Origin: Ectobius pallidus | Taxonomy: Eukaryota > Arthropoda > Insecta > Blattodea > Ectobiidae | Direction: 5' to 3' | Assembly (NCBI GenBank): GCA_964059195.1 | Contig: CAXKWD010000011.1 | Span: forward strand, 32,970,566 to 33,034,565 | DNA: 64,000 nucleotides | Part shown: positions 1-10,358 of the stretch, piece after piece | Position numbering within the stretch: the stretch's first letter is position 1 | Layout: every line of letters begins with the position of its first letter | The notes under the pieces: model-generated | What the model saw: the letters and a program-made list of their open reading frames with translations, nothing else | What the model was told of the DNA's origin: nothing | Database searches by the model: none | Translations under genes and position numbers: made by a program

Positions 1-2082
1 ATTCAGTATATTGCTCCTAAACTAATAAAAATGTTCCTAATCTATCATAACCTGTCACGGGCCTAGAATTCTTAATGCAGAAGCTTTTTACCCTTCCACA
101 TCTTTCATAAAACATCGCTACAACAGTCGTTTATCTGCCGAATTCAATCGGCATGTAACCTTGTTCGTAATATTGGCGACATTGTAGACTTGGTCCCACT
201 CGGTACGGCCCGGTTGTGGCGGCGGTCACCTTATTCTCAAGTTTAGCGGGGGAAAAAAAATTTGAACGACACATTTTTTTTAGAAAAGACCATACCAGCA
301 TGAAAATCGTTTGTACCTGTCGTCAAAGAGTTTGTAGGGAATCATAAGGCAGAAAAATTATCGCCAATTAATAGAGACATTACTAAGAAACCTCAAAACA
401 GTGGGCTGCTGTATGTCACTGAAAATCCACTTCTTCCATTCTAATTTGGATTCCTTTCCTGAAAACTTGGGGCTGGTAGTGATGAACAGGGAGAGCAATT
501 TCACCAAGATGTTGCTACAATGGAGCAACGGTATCAGGGAAGACGGGATCCAGTGATAACGGGCGATTATTTTATATATTTATTATTTTTTTAGGGAATA
601 GGCTTTTCCAGTTCTCGTAAGAGAAAAGATTAAGTATTTTTAAAGGTTTCAAACAGTTGTTCCTAGTATGTTTTAATAGCTGGTATGGTATTAGTTACCA
701 GCTTTATCACAGATAAGTTTCCCTTGAAAATTTTCATACACAAATGAGCACAATATATTTTTTAATAGGTAAAAAATCCTGATTTTTCAGTATATCAAGT
801 AAATACCTATAACAAAAAAGTTACGTATTACACACTTTTCACTGGAATTTTCGTGTTCTGCGCACGTAGTTAGGATCAGCATATTTCATTCAAGTTATGG
901 TAAGTTCAGATTTGTTGAGTAGTGTAATTATTCATTTATTTAGTTACGCTTATTTTCCGAGAGACGACAGAGCGACAGGTGATAACCCTCGAATTCAACT
1001 AGGATATTACTAGATATATTCAACTAGAGCCGTGGAATCTGGTCCCGAGGCTCCAATTTAGGCTTGGAGTAAATCTACGACACGGGACATCCGGCTTAAA
1101 ATTCCTCCCGGAGGACTTCGTGCCGAGGACTTTTACGTCCTGAAAAATCGCTACTTCTACACCACCGCAACCGACTGTTGCTAGATACTGTTGCCAAAAT
1201 TTATTTTTATTTTTATTTCCGTTGCGTTCTTAAGCAATTGTGAAAGTAATGAATTTTGTAAAATCTTAAAAAATAATCACAGATTTGGAAGCAAACTCGC
1301 AATTACAGAAATCAGCAAAAGAGAAAAATAATTCTTCGTCGAAGTGCAGCAGATTGGGGGTTGAAAATCAACAAATCACATACAAGCAAGATACACATCA
1401 CTGAACTCTGAACATATTTATTTCAGCCTAGTTGAAACTGTCTTTCTGTTTCCAGTTTCGTGGGTTCGATGGCAGCATTTATGTGTTAGAATTGCGACAG
1501 TACCAATCTGTAGATTTGCAAGCATGTAAATGAACTCCTACTGGACATAATTCCTTCACACTAGCGACAGTTACAGGCCTAAACTGTAGTATACAACTGT
1601 CGTTAAATAATTACCGAAAAATAAGCAATGAACATCATCTACTTTAATTAAGAGCCATGGTTCCGTTGTCATATTTTTTTGTAGGAATATGATTGAATAA
1701 TATTTTGTATTTCCTGTGGGCACAGTTTGGGTTAGAACTGGTTTTTCGTGATGAGCTGAGATGTTTACTGTTTTTGCGTTGGCAATGCATAAAATTGAAT
1801 GACGCGAAAGAAAAGCCGTAGGACGGAGGAATGCATAAAGCAATTAGATTAACAGATTGCATGGACACAAGGATAATAAGATACTATCCTACGCATCTAC
1901 AATTATATACATGATTTTGGCAAGCTTCGCAGTGGGCAATGTCCTTTCTTACACATAACATTTGATCTTCAAGATCTGTATCTATTTTGAGAGAGCTTGT
2001 TGATTGTGTCAAAGATACGAGTTCCTGAAATGTTATAAAGAAGAAGAAAATATATTTTCAATAATAATTGTAGTTCGATCGT
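1..2082. other. No recognisable gene or element
   Basis: AT-rich sequence with only short chance reading frames and no terminal repeats or RT/transposase motifs that I can see. A GC-richer patch lies at about 1020-1150, just after two short direct repeats containing TTCAACTAG (about 994-1030). I cannot assign it. Confidence 0.5.
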
Positions 2083-2399
2083 ACAAATGTCGGGTAACTT
2101 TAGGCCCTTGTTGCCCCCGGATATCATCTGGCCGTCATCATCATCTTCATCCCATCCTCGCCTTGTACAGAAGAGTGAATGTGTGTGTTCATGGTGTGTC
2201 TCGTCCTATGTGTTCGTGTTGTCTCGGAGGTGGCCCCGGCATTGGGCTGATCACTCAACCGGGGAGGCCCTCCATGTCCTTGTCTGGTGAAAAAGTATGT
2301 ATGTGATCCATAGGTAATCCCTGTCCGACAGATCGTGGCCATGTAAGCCCCGGGCGGCATGAGTCGCTTAAATGTCCCTAAAAGGGAGAGGTGAAACTA
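2083..2399 (+). mobile_element. SINE family S1, 5'-truncated copy
   Basis: This matches the body of the tRNA-promoter SINE seen complete at 61496-61946 and 62999-63451, starting at the GTCGGGTAACTTTA segment. The tRNA-like head with boxes A and B is missing, so this copy lacks its own pol III promoter. It runs to the family 3' end GAGAGGTGAAACT and leads straight into a GA microsatellite, which looks like an expanded SINE tail. The reading frames here are SINE shadows. Confidence 0.85.
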
Positions 2400-2401
2400 A
2401 G

Positions 2402-2403
<2 letters not shown>

Positions 2404-2461
<58 letters not shown>
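2404..2461. repeat. (GA)n microsatellite
   Basis: An uninterrupted GA run directly after the S1 SINE end, probably grown from its purine-rich tail. Complete S1 copies end in GAAA-type tails. Confidence 0.97.
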
Positions 2462-2465
<4 letters not shown>

Positions 2466-2525
2466 GTCGTAATTACTAGTAAAGAAAAAACAAAGTATTC
2501 GTAGAATATATTTATGGACGATTAT

Positions 2526-2535
2526 TATTATGATC

Positions 2536-2568
<33 letters not shown>

Positions 2569-2580
2569 TTTTTTTTTTTT
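2526..2580. repeat. (ATT)n microsatellite followed by a T run
   Basis: ATT trinucleotide repeats pass into about 14 T residues. Confidence 0.95.
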
Positions 2581-3212
2581 TAGGCGCTTAGGTATTATTT
2601 ATTGCTTGTTGCCGCTTCTATTTTAAAAACGATGATTTTGGTTCATAATATTTTGCTCTTTTACTGAAGAAATTTGTTTACATCAGTTAAAGTTACAACC
2701 GGGAGCCAAAAGGGGTGTACCCGATTATTTTTCAATATGTATTGATTACTAAAACTTTATTTATATTAGTAGTCTTACATGTCCCTACTACAAGTATGAG
2801 GATGCATATTGGTTTTACAATTCGTATTATATTAGTACATATCCTCTTACAATAATTATATGAATTCTTGTTTACAAATTCGACTTGCATCTCCATTTGT
2901 CTCCGTTGTAGATTATTGCTGGTGCTTCTGCATTTGCTACATAAGGACATTTGTGGATTGGAACAACGTCTTCCGTTGAAAATTAACCGCCGATGAAGTG
3001 GAGTTATTTGTTGCAAGATAACCCTGTCCTGACACTTAATTCCTAGAACAACTTCATTTATTATAATTTGTTTGTCATAACTCATTCTGAATAGCAGGCC
3101 CTTCCATCATCTAGTCTGTGGGAGATAAAGAGCTTCAACTCAGCGCTGCGTGGACTCTAAATTTTCCACCCACTAACGTGATTTCGCTTCCTCTTCAATT
3201 TCCGTAGAAAAA
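2581..3212. other. No recognisable gene or element
   Basis: AT-rich. The 117-codon minus-strand frame at 2732-3085 has no motif I know and unremarkable composition. Confidence 0.45.
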
Positions 3213-3350
3213 CTCGTCCGTAGCGTAGCGGCCAAAATCGGGTTTGCCATCATGGAGGCAAGGTTCAAGTCCCGTTCGCCCGTGTTAACATATTTCCTGG
3301 TGAACAAAGATGCGGCTGTCGAGAAGTTTCTCGGGCTATTCTATTTTTCT
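3213..3350 (+). mobile_element. tRNA-like SINE head, other family
   Basis: A box-A-like TAGCGTAGCGGCC is followed about 45 nt later by the box-B-like GGTTCAAGTCCCG, the spacing of an internal pol III promoter. The sequence after it does not match S1. It is likely a single degenerate SINE, not a working tRNA gene, because I cannot fold a full cloverleaf. Confidence 0.5.
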
Positions 3351-4155
3351 GTAGTCCTATCCATTTTAACATCTTTCCACTTTCTTTTCCTAACATTCTG
3401 TCACTATTACCATGTAGCCAGTGTAGTGAAGGAAAATTAAAGTAGGGCCTACCCCAAAAATTGACTGTAGCATAAGAATAATTTTTCTTTGATTGATGCA
3501 TAGGCCTATACATAATCTTTCTCCGGTATATACTTTATAGTGTTCCGGAAAGCGCCGATGATACTGGTCGTTCATTATTCGATAGTCATGATCAGTGCAA
3601 TGCATTTAATGAGCAAAAAATAGCGAAAATTTCAAAATAAAAATGCATCTAAACGTAGTAAAAAATGATATAAAATAAAAAATAGTCAATAAATTTCTTG
3701 TAATTAGTTTTTTAGAAGTAACGAGTTAATTTTATAGATCAATTTAATGGAAGTCTGTGCATTACAATTAATTTGACAGTAGGCTATAAAACACCAACGA
3801 AGTAAGTAAATTAATGCTACTTGAACACTCTTTTTGGAAAAAAAAACTATTATTTCATGACTGGCATGCCCCTCAAAATGCCCCTATCGGATATGTGCTA
3901 TTTAGAATGAAATTTAAAAACATTTAATTCTTTATATAACATAAACTTCAGTGGTAAAATGAAGGATGAAAATTTGGTGGAGATTCTCAAATGAAAGGGC
4001 TGTCTACTGTCTAAAAGCAGTGTTTTGTACCTCCATTGGAGGTTTGCTTGGAAATGTAGGGCAGTTCAAAATGCACGTGATAAAAATAGGGTTAGGATTT
4101 GTGCTCCAAGTGTGCTTTCCTTTCTGTAAACGTTATTTGCTTATAGCGTAAAGTC
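3351..4155. other. No recognisable gene or element
   Basis: Only short frames and A/T runs. I see nothing to support a gene. Confidence 0.45.
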
Positions 4156-4245
4156 ACCGAAAGGCCTAGGCGGCAAATCACAAAATATAGGCTAACAATA
4201 GCTGAGCACCTGGTATCATATTTATTTTATTTCATTTTATTCCTG
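4156..4245 (+). repeat. Dispersed repeat, shared with 7683-7760
   Basis: The stretch starting CCGAAAGGCCTAGGCGGC and ending TTTATTTTATTTCATT aligns with 7683-7760, which carries the same head (TGAAAGGCTTGGCGGC) and the same TTTTATTTCATT tail. In the 7.7-kb copy it sits directly behind a CTGAAGA...GAAA motif. Confidence 0.6.
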
Positions 4246-5604
4246 CAAGGAAGTTAAAACACTTTCAGTCACGTTTTATTCAAAAGTTTTAAACTTGTCT
4301 TGTTATTGCAGTAAGTTCTTATTGCTGCGATTCGGTTTTGCGGATTCGCTGAGAAAGCTGCAATCACTTTGTTAGCAATTTTGACATAATAAGAAGAAAC
4401 TAGAACCTGTAAAAACATTCTAATTGAACGTGAGATATTTGGTTATCGTCATCGCTATGACGAAGTTTAGAACCGTAATACAAAGACTGAAAGTTTTCTA
4501 TTCTCACAAAAGGAGATTTAAGAGATTAAATAGAAGAAAGAGGAAATCCAATGTAAAGTTCATCATGTTTTCTCAATATAAAGATAATCTTTCCATCCCC
4601 TTTCTCTGGTCGGGGATACTTCGTACAAACACAATAGAACGACAAAGAAACACAATGTACTTTACCTTGTGTACTCTGTAAAGTGGTAGCCTATGTGTAT
4701 ATACTCGAACACAATTTGATGAAACTGTAACCTAATTGCAGCGCCAGCAATTTTTCTTCAGGTGAGCCAGAGGAATATAAAGTTGCGATATGACCCTATA
4801 CTGTTCTTGCCATTTTAAGAAGACCTCGTCCCAACAATTCGTCTATCTACAAAAGAATATAATAGCATTGTTCTCTAATCCGAAAATCTGCCCCGACACA
4901 GGCAAATAACAGGTGCTCTTGTAGTCGCGTGGATTTCCCCTGTGTTGCCGCTGTCATTCACCACTTGTCAAGTGAATTAAACGTGCCGTGGTACGTATAT
5001 GGCAACATTGTGCCTGACTGCAGACAAGTGTGAATACGTCTATTACCTTTCTATTCACTGACCGGCAGGTCGAAGAGGATTTGGGCGGCAGCAGGTAGCG
5101 GCAGTTCTTGAGAAAAAAAAAAGTTTTAAAAAGTAGCACCCACAATATATTTATCATAAAATTTTTGTATCTAAATTGTTAAATAATTAAATTAGATTTG
5201 AGTCACCCTAACGAATGTGGACTATTTTGAAATTTAATATGGTAGGTTCAAAAAGAACTCTAATCTCTGGGATTGCTTGGATTCAATTTCTTCCCCAACA
5301 ACTGTTACCACCTCTTCAAGTTTTTAATGTGAAACGTTACCGGAATTGGACGCCTTCGCCAGCACTAGCCTTTTCTCGTTCCGAAATACCAGATAACTCG
5401 AGATAGCTTTTCGGGTACCTAAAGACTGAAATTTAATGCACATTTACCTATAGAAGCAAGCAGTACGTGCTCCAAGGAACCGATGTTTCAACAGCAAAGA
5501 CAAAGAAGGCGGGGCCAATAAAGTCAATGCAGAATGAAATGTTTCACGATTGCATTTTATTTGTTTTCACCATCAGTAGGTAAGAGCTCCTATCCAAACT
5601 CTTC
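4246..5604. other. No recognisable gene or element
   Basis: AT-rich sequence with no support for coding. Small frames at 4424-4681 and 4954-5157 lack recognisable motifs. Confidence 0.45.
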
Positions 5605-5749
5605 TACAGTGAGTCCCACGCAAGAGCTGGCCAATGACGCGGGTTTCTGCGTTGCGGCGGGCACAGCTCCAACTCCCGAGTGATCGGTGTAATGATTCAG
5701 GTTCTCACAGTTACAGTTGGAATTACAATGAAAATAACCACGTACCTCA

Positions 5750-5947
5750 TCACAAGAGATGTTGGAAATGTCCTCCTCTTGCATCGACACAACACTGGCA
5801 CCATTTTAGGAAATTTTCTTTGACGCACATAAGTTCTGCTTCCGAAATAGAGTTCATTTCTCTTGTGATATTGTCTTTAAGTTCTTCTAATGTATGGGAA
5901 ATTGTCTTATACACTTTGTTTTTCAAGCTCCCCCATAAATAATAGTC
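5750..5947 (-). pseudogene. Tc1/mariner-type transposase C-terminal fragment
   Basis: Sixty-five in-frame codons end in TGA. The fragment starts with Asp-Tyr-Tyr-Leu-Trp-Gly-Ser-Leu-Lys and ends GGHFQHLL. D-[YF]-x-LWG-x-LK followed by a Cys-containing tail ending GGHF-x-HLL is typical of the last block of Tc1/mariner-like DDE transposases, just after the third catalytic region. The N-terminal HTH and first two catalytic residues are absent, so it cannot be active. It is the minus arm of the fold-back, and the frame is intact over its whole length, suggesting a fairly young origin or weak decay. Confidence 0.8.
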
Positions 5948-5950
5948 ACA

Positions 5951-6016
5951 AATTTCCTAAAAAGATGCCAGGTTTGTGTGGCTGCAAGAGGAGGACATTT
6001 CCAACATCTCTTGTGA
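5951..6016 (+). pseudogene. Second, shorter copy of the same transposase tail
   Basis: Twenty-one codons from NFLKRC to GGHFQHLL and TGA, the mirror of 5750-5947 on the opposite strand. It begins exactly at the inversion junction after AATAGTCAC and differs at several residues (for example CQVCVAA in place of CQCCVDA), so the arms have diverged or were not identical when joined. Confidence 0.75.
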
Positions 6017-6483
6017 TGAGGTATGTGGTTATTTTCATTGTAATTCCAACTGTAACTGTGAGAACCTGAATCATTACACCGATCGCGGCTTTATTTGCGT
6101 AGATATTTCACCCGATCATTCGAGAGTTGGAACTGTTCCCGCATCGTCGCAGAAACCCGCGTCATTGGCCAACTCTTGCGTGGGACGCACTGTACAAATG
6201 ACTTCAGTTACAAATGTCGCACCTTCGATGCTTTTTTCATAATATCTTACCACTAGTTTGGCACACCATTTAAAAAAGTAAAGCAAAAACAGGACCAGTA
6301 GCTAAGTTACGTTTCCTCACCAGCCCTGTGAGCGGATGCCGACTGTGGGTCGACGCTATTTCGTTAAATTTGAGGCAGAAAGAGTAGGTGGGTTTCTCAA
6401 AACAATCCCATCCCCCGATCACCCCTCTTTCCTTTCCCCTTACAAGTTTCTAGAATTGTGGTGTTCATTTCATCTTGTATGAA

Positions 6484-6510
6484 CTGAGGATGGCGCAGCA
6501 TACGCCGAAA
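6484..6510 (+). other. CTGARGA-stem-GAAA motif, copy 1
   Basis: CTGAGGA, one T, a four-pair stem GGCG/CGCC, then GAAA, over 27 nt. The same arrangement recurs at 7663, 21295 and 41395. It resembles the catalytic core halves of a hammerhead ribozyme (CUGANGA and GAAA), but the unpaired T and missing flanking stems leave this unproven. Confidence 0.4.
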
Positions 6511-6739
6511 TGCATCTTCAAATAAGTTGTGTATTTAATGGTAAGGGTAAAGGCGGAATATTATAATAAAAATATATTTAATATTAACCCTTATCTGTTG
6601 GAAATGAGTTATTTTAATTCTATAATTAATTTAAAGGAATCATTTAGTATAGTTCTTTACTTGCGTTATTTTCATAAACTTAGCGACTTGTCGGACAAGC
6701 ACAACATTCAACAAATATCAGAATTCATTAATCGATTTT

Positions 6740-6744
<5 letters not shown>

Positions 6745-6793
<49 letters not shown>
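6745..6793. repeat. (TA)n microsatellite
   Basis: An alternating AT run. The long frame crossing 6529-7005 is produced by this run and the CATA run that follows. Confidence 0.95.
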
Positions 6794-6798
<5 letters not shown>

Positions 6799-6885
6799 CC
6801 TATTTGTATTCACAATACCCTCACTACATATTTGATAATAAAATGTCAGTCAAGTAGTACAGATCTTATCTACTACAGTGTTGTA

Positions 6886-6955
6886 AATACATACATACAT
6901 GCATACATACATACATGCATACATACATACATACATACATACATACATACATACA

Positions 6956-6986
<31 letters not shown>
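6886..6986. repeat. (CATA)n microsatellite
   Basis: A tetranucleotide array with a few CATG interruptions. Its translations are artefactual YIHT repeats. Confidence 0.97.
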
Positions 6987-6988
<2 letters not shown>

Positions 6989-7662
6989 TACGCACCATTA
7001 GATAAGACAAACTATTTACACACCAATACTCATATCAATAAAAATAATAATAATACAAAAAAGTCCTCTGCCCATTCAAAACAATATCACATAAAATATT
7101 TCTAAACATAACTACATATCTTACACATTCATTCATATGCACTGTCACATATTGACCTGAACATATCTTCACATTCACTAATATCAGAATCTAACATTTA
7201 ACCTACTCAATTTTTAAATAATAATAATAATAATACACTTTTTGGCGTTGGCAGGAAACGTTTCGAAGGTTTTTGCAGATAATTCATTCCAATCCTCCAT
7301 CCCTCTATTTAAAAAAGAAAACTAAATGCTATTTGTTCTCTCGGGCCTACCCCTAATTTGGTGTTTGTGAAGCTTCTTACTATTGTAATCTGGTTCTTTA
7401 ATTTTGCTCTGAAATTCTTCCCATGCAGGTTGTTTCGTGTACATTTCAATCTATTTACTTTCCTTCTAGATTCTAAAAATTCCCACTCCAGGGTTTTTAA
7501 CATAACGCTATCATAAAATAGACGCAATACCAGCTGCTCGACAATGATTTATTTTATAATTTGCCACCTAGGCGTCTAAAAAAATTATCTTATTTTTATA
7601 AATGTGATAAGTTGCAGTTTTGGTTTTAATTAATGAGATTCCAAACCAGCAAAAAAGATGCA

Positions 7663-7760
7663 CTGAAGATGGCATAAATACGCTGAAAGGCTTGGCGGCG
7701 AGTTATAGAATAAATAATTGTTGACTAACTGGTATTGCGTCTATTTTATTTCATTGATTG
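7663..7760 (+). repeat. CTGAAGA...GAAA motif plus dispersed repeat
   Basis: CTGAAGATGGC, a 9-nt spacer and CGCTGAAAGG (motif 7663-7688), followed by the tail shared with 4156-4245. This is motif copy 2. Its internal stem is weak (TGGC against CGCT). Confidence 0.5.
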
Positions 7761-7784
7761 AACTTAACGTTACCTAACATGTAT

Positions 7785-7815
7785 TTTAATAACTAAATTC
7801 AAAACTAAACTCCGT
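7785..7815 (-). mobile_element. Short SINE S3 fragment
   Basis: AAACTAAACTCCGTGGC matches the 3' portion of the SINE-like repeat at 46225-46345 and 28140-28420. It is only a remnant. Confidence 0.35.
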
Positions 7816-8103
7816 GGCAGCGCTGTCAGTTTTTTGTACTTATTCATACACATCTTGCTGTTTTTCTCTGCACCATTTCTAACTTTCCCAAACAACGAAA
7901 AAAAAAAAACTACACCTACTCCTAAAATTAAATGGAATGGAATTGACCTCCAGGATGTCCACCGCATTATTTTTATTAACAACTTCGTCTCACGTGTGTA
8001 ATAAAGACTTTGTGAACTTTTCGTGAGAAAATAAGTGGTAGTTGATTAATGTTAATATACTTTAGACATGTGGTTGAAAAAAGCATTTTCTTTTTTCTTA
8101 TAG

Positions 8104-8204
8104 GTTTACGCTGGTTGCGAGCGCTCATCATGAGATGTAGTGTTGGATCTGTGCCCCCTGGTCCTCGGGTGGGATGCAGCCAGCACTACATGTGACACAC
8201 TTAG
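8104..8204 (+). other. Candidate internal exon (101 bp), host gene or lncRNA
   Basis: A T-rich tract ending TTTTTTCTTATAG abuts a clearly GC-richer 101-bp segment ending CTTAG, followed by a textbook donor GTAAGT. No copy of it occurs elsewhere in the window. All three frames contain stops: one reads from LRWLRA to QHYM then TGA, the other two stop earlier. If real, it is more likely a 5'-UTR, terminal-coding or lncRNA exon than an internal coding exon. It contains an imperfect hairpin (GATGTAGTGTTGG against CCAGCACTACATG). Evidence is sequence signals only. Confidence 0.4.
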
Positions 8205-8315
8205 GTAAGTAAATAACACCATTTTGTCTTTATTTGTTTATTACAGTGAACAACATGTAGGAGATGTGTGGTATCGGAAAGATCGATGCCCGAAAACACC
8301 ACTCTCGGTTATGAC

Positions 8316-8957
8316 TAGGGTACGGATGTTTATTAGCCTACCTAAATAAGGGGAAAATATGACTGAAAATATGCCCTTAAAAATAACTAAATATGACCCA
8401 AAAATTTAAAATACGACCTAATAAAATAACGTATTTTTTAAAAATTATGTTCTAATTTAAAACGTTTAAAGACACTGAATTCTTACATCACATAAATTCA
8501 ATCAGATAATCACTTTTTAACAATTTTGCTAATTTATAGTTTTACTTGTAATGCACTTCTATTATTAAACAATTTTCTCCTGTTTGGTCGCTTCATCAGC
8601 TCCATATATTTGTAATATTTTTGTAGACCTTCATGTCCCTATAAAATATGAACAATTGAATTAATTTTAAAATTTAAGATACTATTAATTTAGCGTAATG
8701 AAATAAATTTCAAATTTAACTCAACCCTGTAGTACATACACTGTATAATTGCGCTCTTTTACAGAATTTATAACTGAAATAAGACGTTAAATTACAAATA
8801 TGGCCAAAATATGACCAAGACCACAAAAATTACTAAAATATGACTTTATATGCAAAATAAGAATTTTCCGGTTAGGATAACAAGCATGCAATTTGTGTTT
8901 GCGGTAAAAATGGAGGTTAGGACAAAAATATGACATGTCATAATCATCCGAACCCTA
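8316..8957 (+). mobile_element. hAT-like MITE (TATGACC family), copy 1
   Basis: 642 bp with TIRs starting TAGGGTACGGATG (left) and TAGGGTTCGGATG (right, reversed), flanked by an 8-bp TSD, GTTATGAC/GCTATGAC (7 of 8 match). The ends are packed with repeated ATATGAC(C) units, typical of subterminal transposase-binding arrays. There is no transposase. A second copy, inverted, is at 10359-11016. Confidence 0.88.
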
Positions 8958-9283
8958 GCTATGACCCTTTACACCTAAGGACGTAGTTGAGCTACTTATT
9001 AAAATGGTTAGTTACAGAAAATCTACTGCGAAATATGAGGCACGAAAAACGGATCCATTAGTCATTTACATACCTTTACTAACACATGAAGAACAAATTA
9101 GGAAACACCATATACCAAGGTCACATATTTAAAAAAACACTCGTCTTAATGTGTTGTTTGACAATCCATTTCATCACTCAGTTTCTTGACGTCTGGCTCA
9201 CAGTTGGTTACACCAAACCGGATGCAAGAGTTCAGATGTTCAACTGTTGATCTGTTTCTATATTTATTTTTTATATACTTTAA

Positions 9284-9603
9284 ATGGGCACTGGAGAAAA
9301 CTGCATAACGACGAGCTTCATGACCTGTACTCTTCACCAAATATAGTAAGAGTAATTAAATCACGGATGAAATGGGCTGGACATGTTGCGCGCATGGGGG
9401 AGGAAAGACGCATCTCAAAAGTATTGACTGGGAGACCCGAAGGGAAAAGATCACGTGGAAGACCTAGACATAGGTGGGAGGACAATATTAGGACAGATTT
9501 AAGGGAAGTAGGATTTGCGAGGGATGATTGGATAGACTTAGCGCAGAATAGGGTTGAATGGCGGACTCAGGTAAGCGCGGCAATGAACCTTCGGGTTCCA
9601 TAA
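9284..9603 (+). pseudogene. C-terminal end of a LINE reverse-transcriptase ORF
   Basis: An in-frame segment reads WRKLHNDELHDLYSS, KWAGHVARMGEER, GRPRHRWEDNI and ends MNLRVP-stop. These are the tail motifs downstream of the RT thumb in an arthropod LINE family whose proteins are often annotated as endonuclease-reverse transcriptase. The RT palm and endonuclease are absent. One Arg codon seems missing relative to the 32.7-kb copy (KSRMKW against KSRRMKW). Non-functional. Confidence 0.8.
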
Positions 9604-9675
9604 AATAGGAAATATTCCTTTTGCTTGATGAGGAATTGTCTATTGCCATTGAGTAAGTAAGTAAGTAAATACAGG
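9284..9675 (+). mobile_element. LINE 3' fragment (family L1a)
   Basis: A severely 5'-truncated non-LTR element flanked by a 12-bp TSD, TATATACTTTAA (9272-9283 and 9676-9687). It holds the C-terminal end of ORF2, a short 3' UTR and an AAGT-type tail. Related fragments are at 28745-29545 and 32628-33049. Confidence 0.85.
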
Positions 9676-9687
9676 TATATACTTTAA

Positions 9688-10293
9688 GTTTGAAATGTTG
9701 ATTGACACATATATAACGCAACATAACGCCTTAATTTTCAGAGCTACATTACTAATACTGGTTATTTGTCACTGGGCCCCAAGATCAAAACCTGTCTTCA
9801 TTTTCTTGTCCAACAACACTCTTCAAACACAAGTCGTTTGGTATAGTGATGATTTGAAATTCAACTGTAGCTCCATTTCCATTAAAACGTTTGCAATGAC
9901 AAAGACAATCCTTCAGGTTTAAGAGACTTTATATGAATTTGAGATAAATTAAGCCAGTGACCTGATCTCTTTGACGTATGAGAATAGGATTTCGAACTCA
10001 TCTCTTAAATTTTGTTAATATTTCTACGTTTCTGTCATCTCGTCGCTGGCTTGGCAGCTAAACAAAAAATCGGATTTCCTGAAATTACTCCGCTAACTAC
10101 CTGATACGGCGTAGTGATCGACACGTTGCCGACCTCTGCTTTAGACAATACCTAGTATTTAACCACGAACTTCTACGTATTTGTGTAGCATCTAGTTCAG
10201 TTATGCCCTCTCAGGAAAATCAGCGTAACAAAATTCACATAGGTAAACAGAACCTCCACTTGGAGGCCCTTCGCCCCAACATGGGGGCATAGG

Positions 10294-10296
<3 letters not shown>
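9688..10296. other. No recognisable gene or element
   Basis: Short frames only. A small GC-richer patch at 10245-10290 precedes the GA repeat. Confidence 0.45.

Positions 10297-10344
<48 letters not shown>
10297..10344. repeat. (GA)n microsatellite
   Basis: An uninterrupted GA run just upstream of the hAT-like MITE. Confidence 0.95.
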
Positions 10345-10346
<2 letters not shown>

Positions 10347-10358
10347 TTCAGTTATGAG

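Larger units (their letters stand above)
5607..6192. mobile_element. Tc1/mariner-derived fold-back element
   Basis: A 586-bp palindrome-like element flanked by TA on both sides (5605-5606 and 6193-6194). Its TIRs begin CAGTGAGTCCCACGCAAG (left) and CAGTGCGTCCCACGCAAG (right, reversed). Both arms are the 3' end of one transposase gene plus its 3' untranslated region, arranged tail-out: a longer arm on the minus strand (5607-5950) and a shorter arm on the plus strand (5951-6192). The right arm includes about 40 nt absent from the left. A related copy lies at 57183-57568. TA flanks and the transposase tail place it in the IS630/Tc1/mariner superfamily. It is non-autonomous. Confidence 0.85.

Noticed and set aside
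2732..3085. 117-codon minus-strand frame
   Set aside because: No recognisable motif, no splice or conservation signal, ordinary composition. Treated as chance.
6529..7005. 158-codon open frame with YIHT repeats
   Set aside because: It is produced by TA and CATA microsatellites, which lack stops in this frame. No domain outside the repeats.
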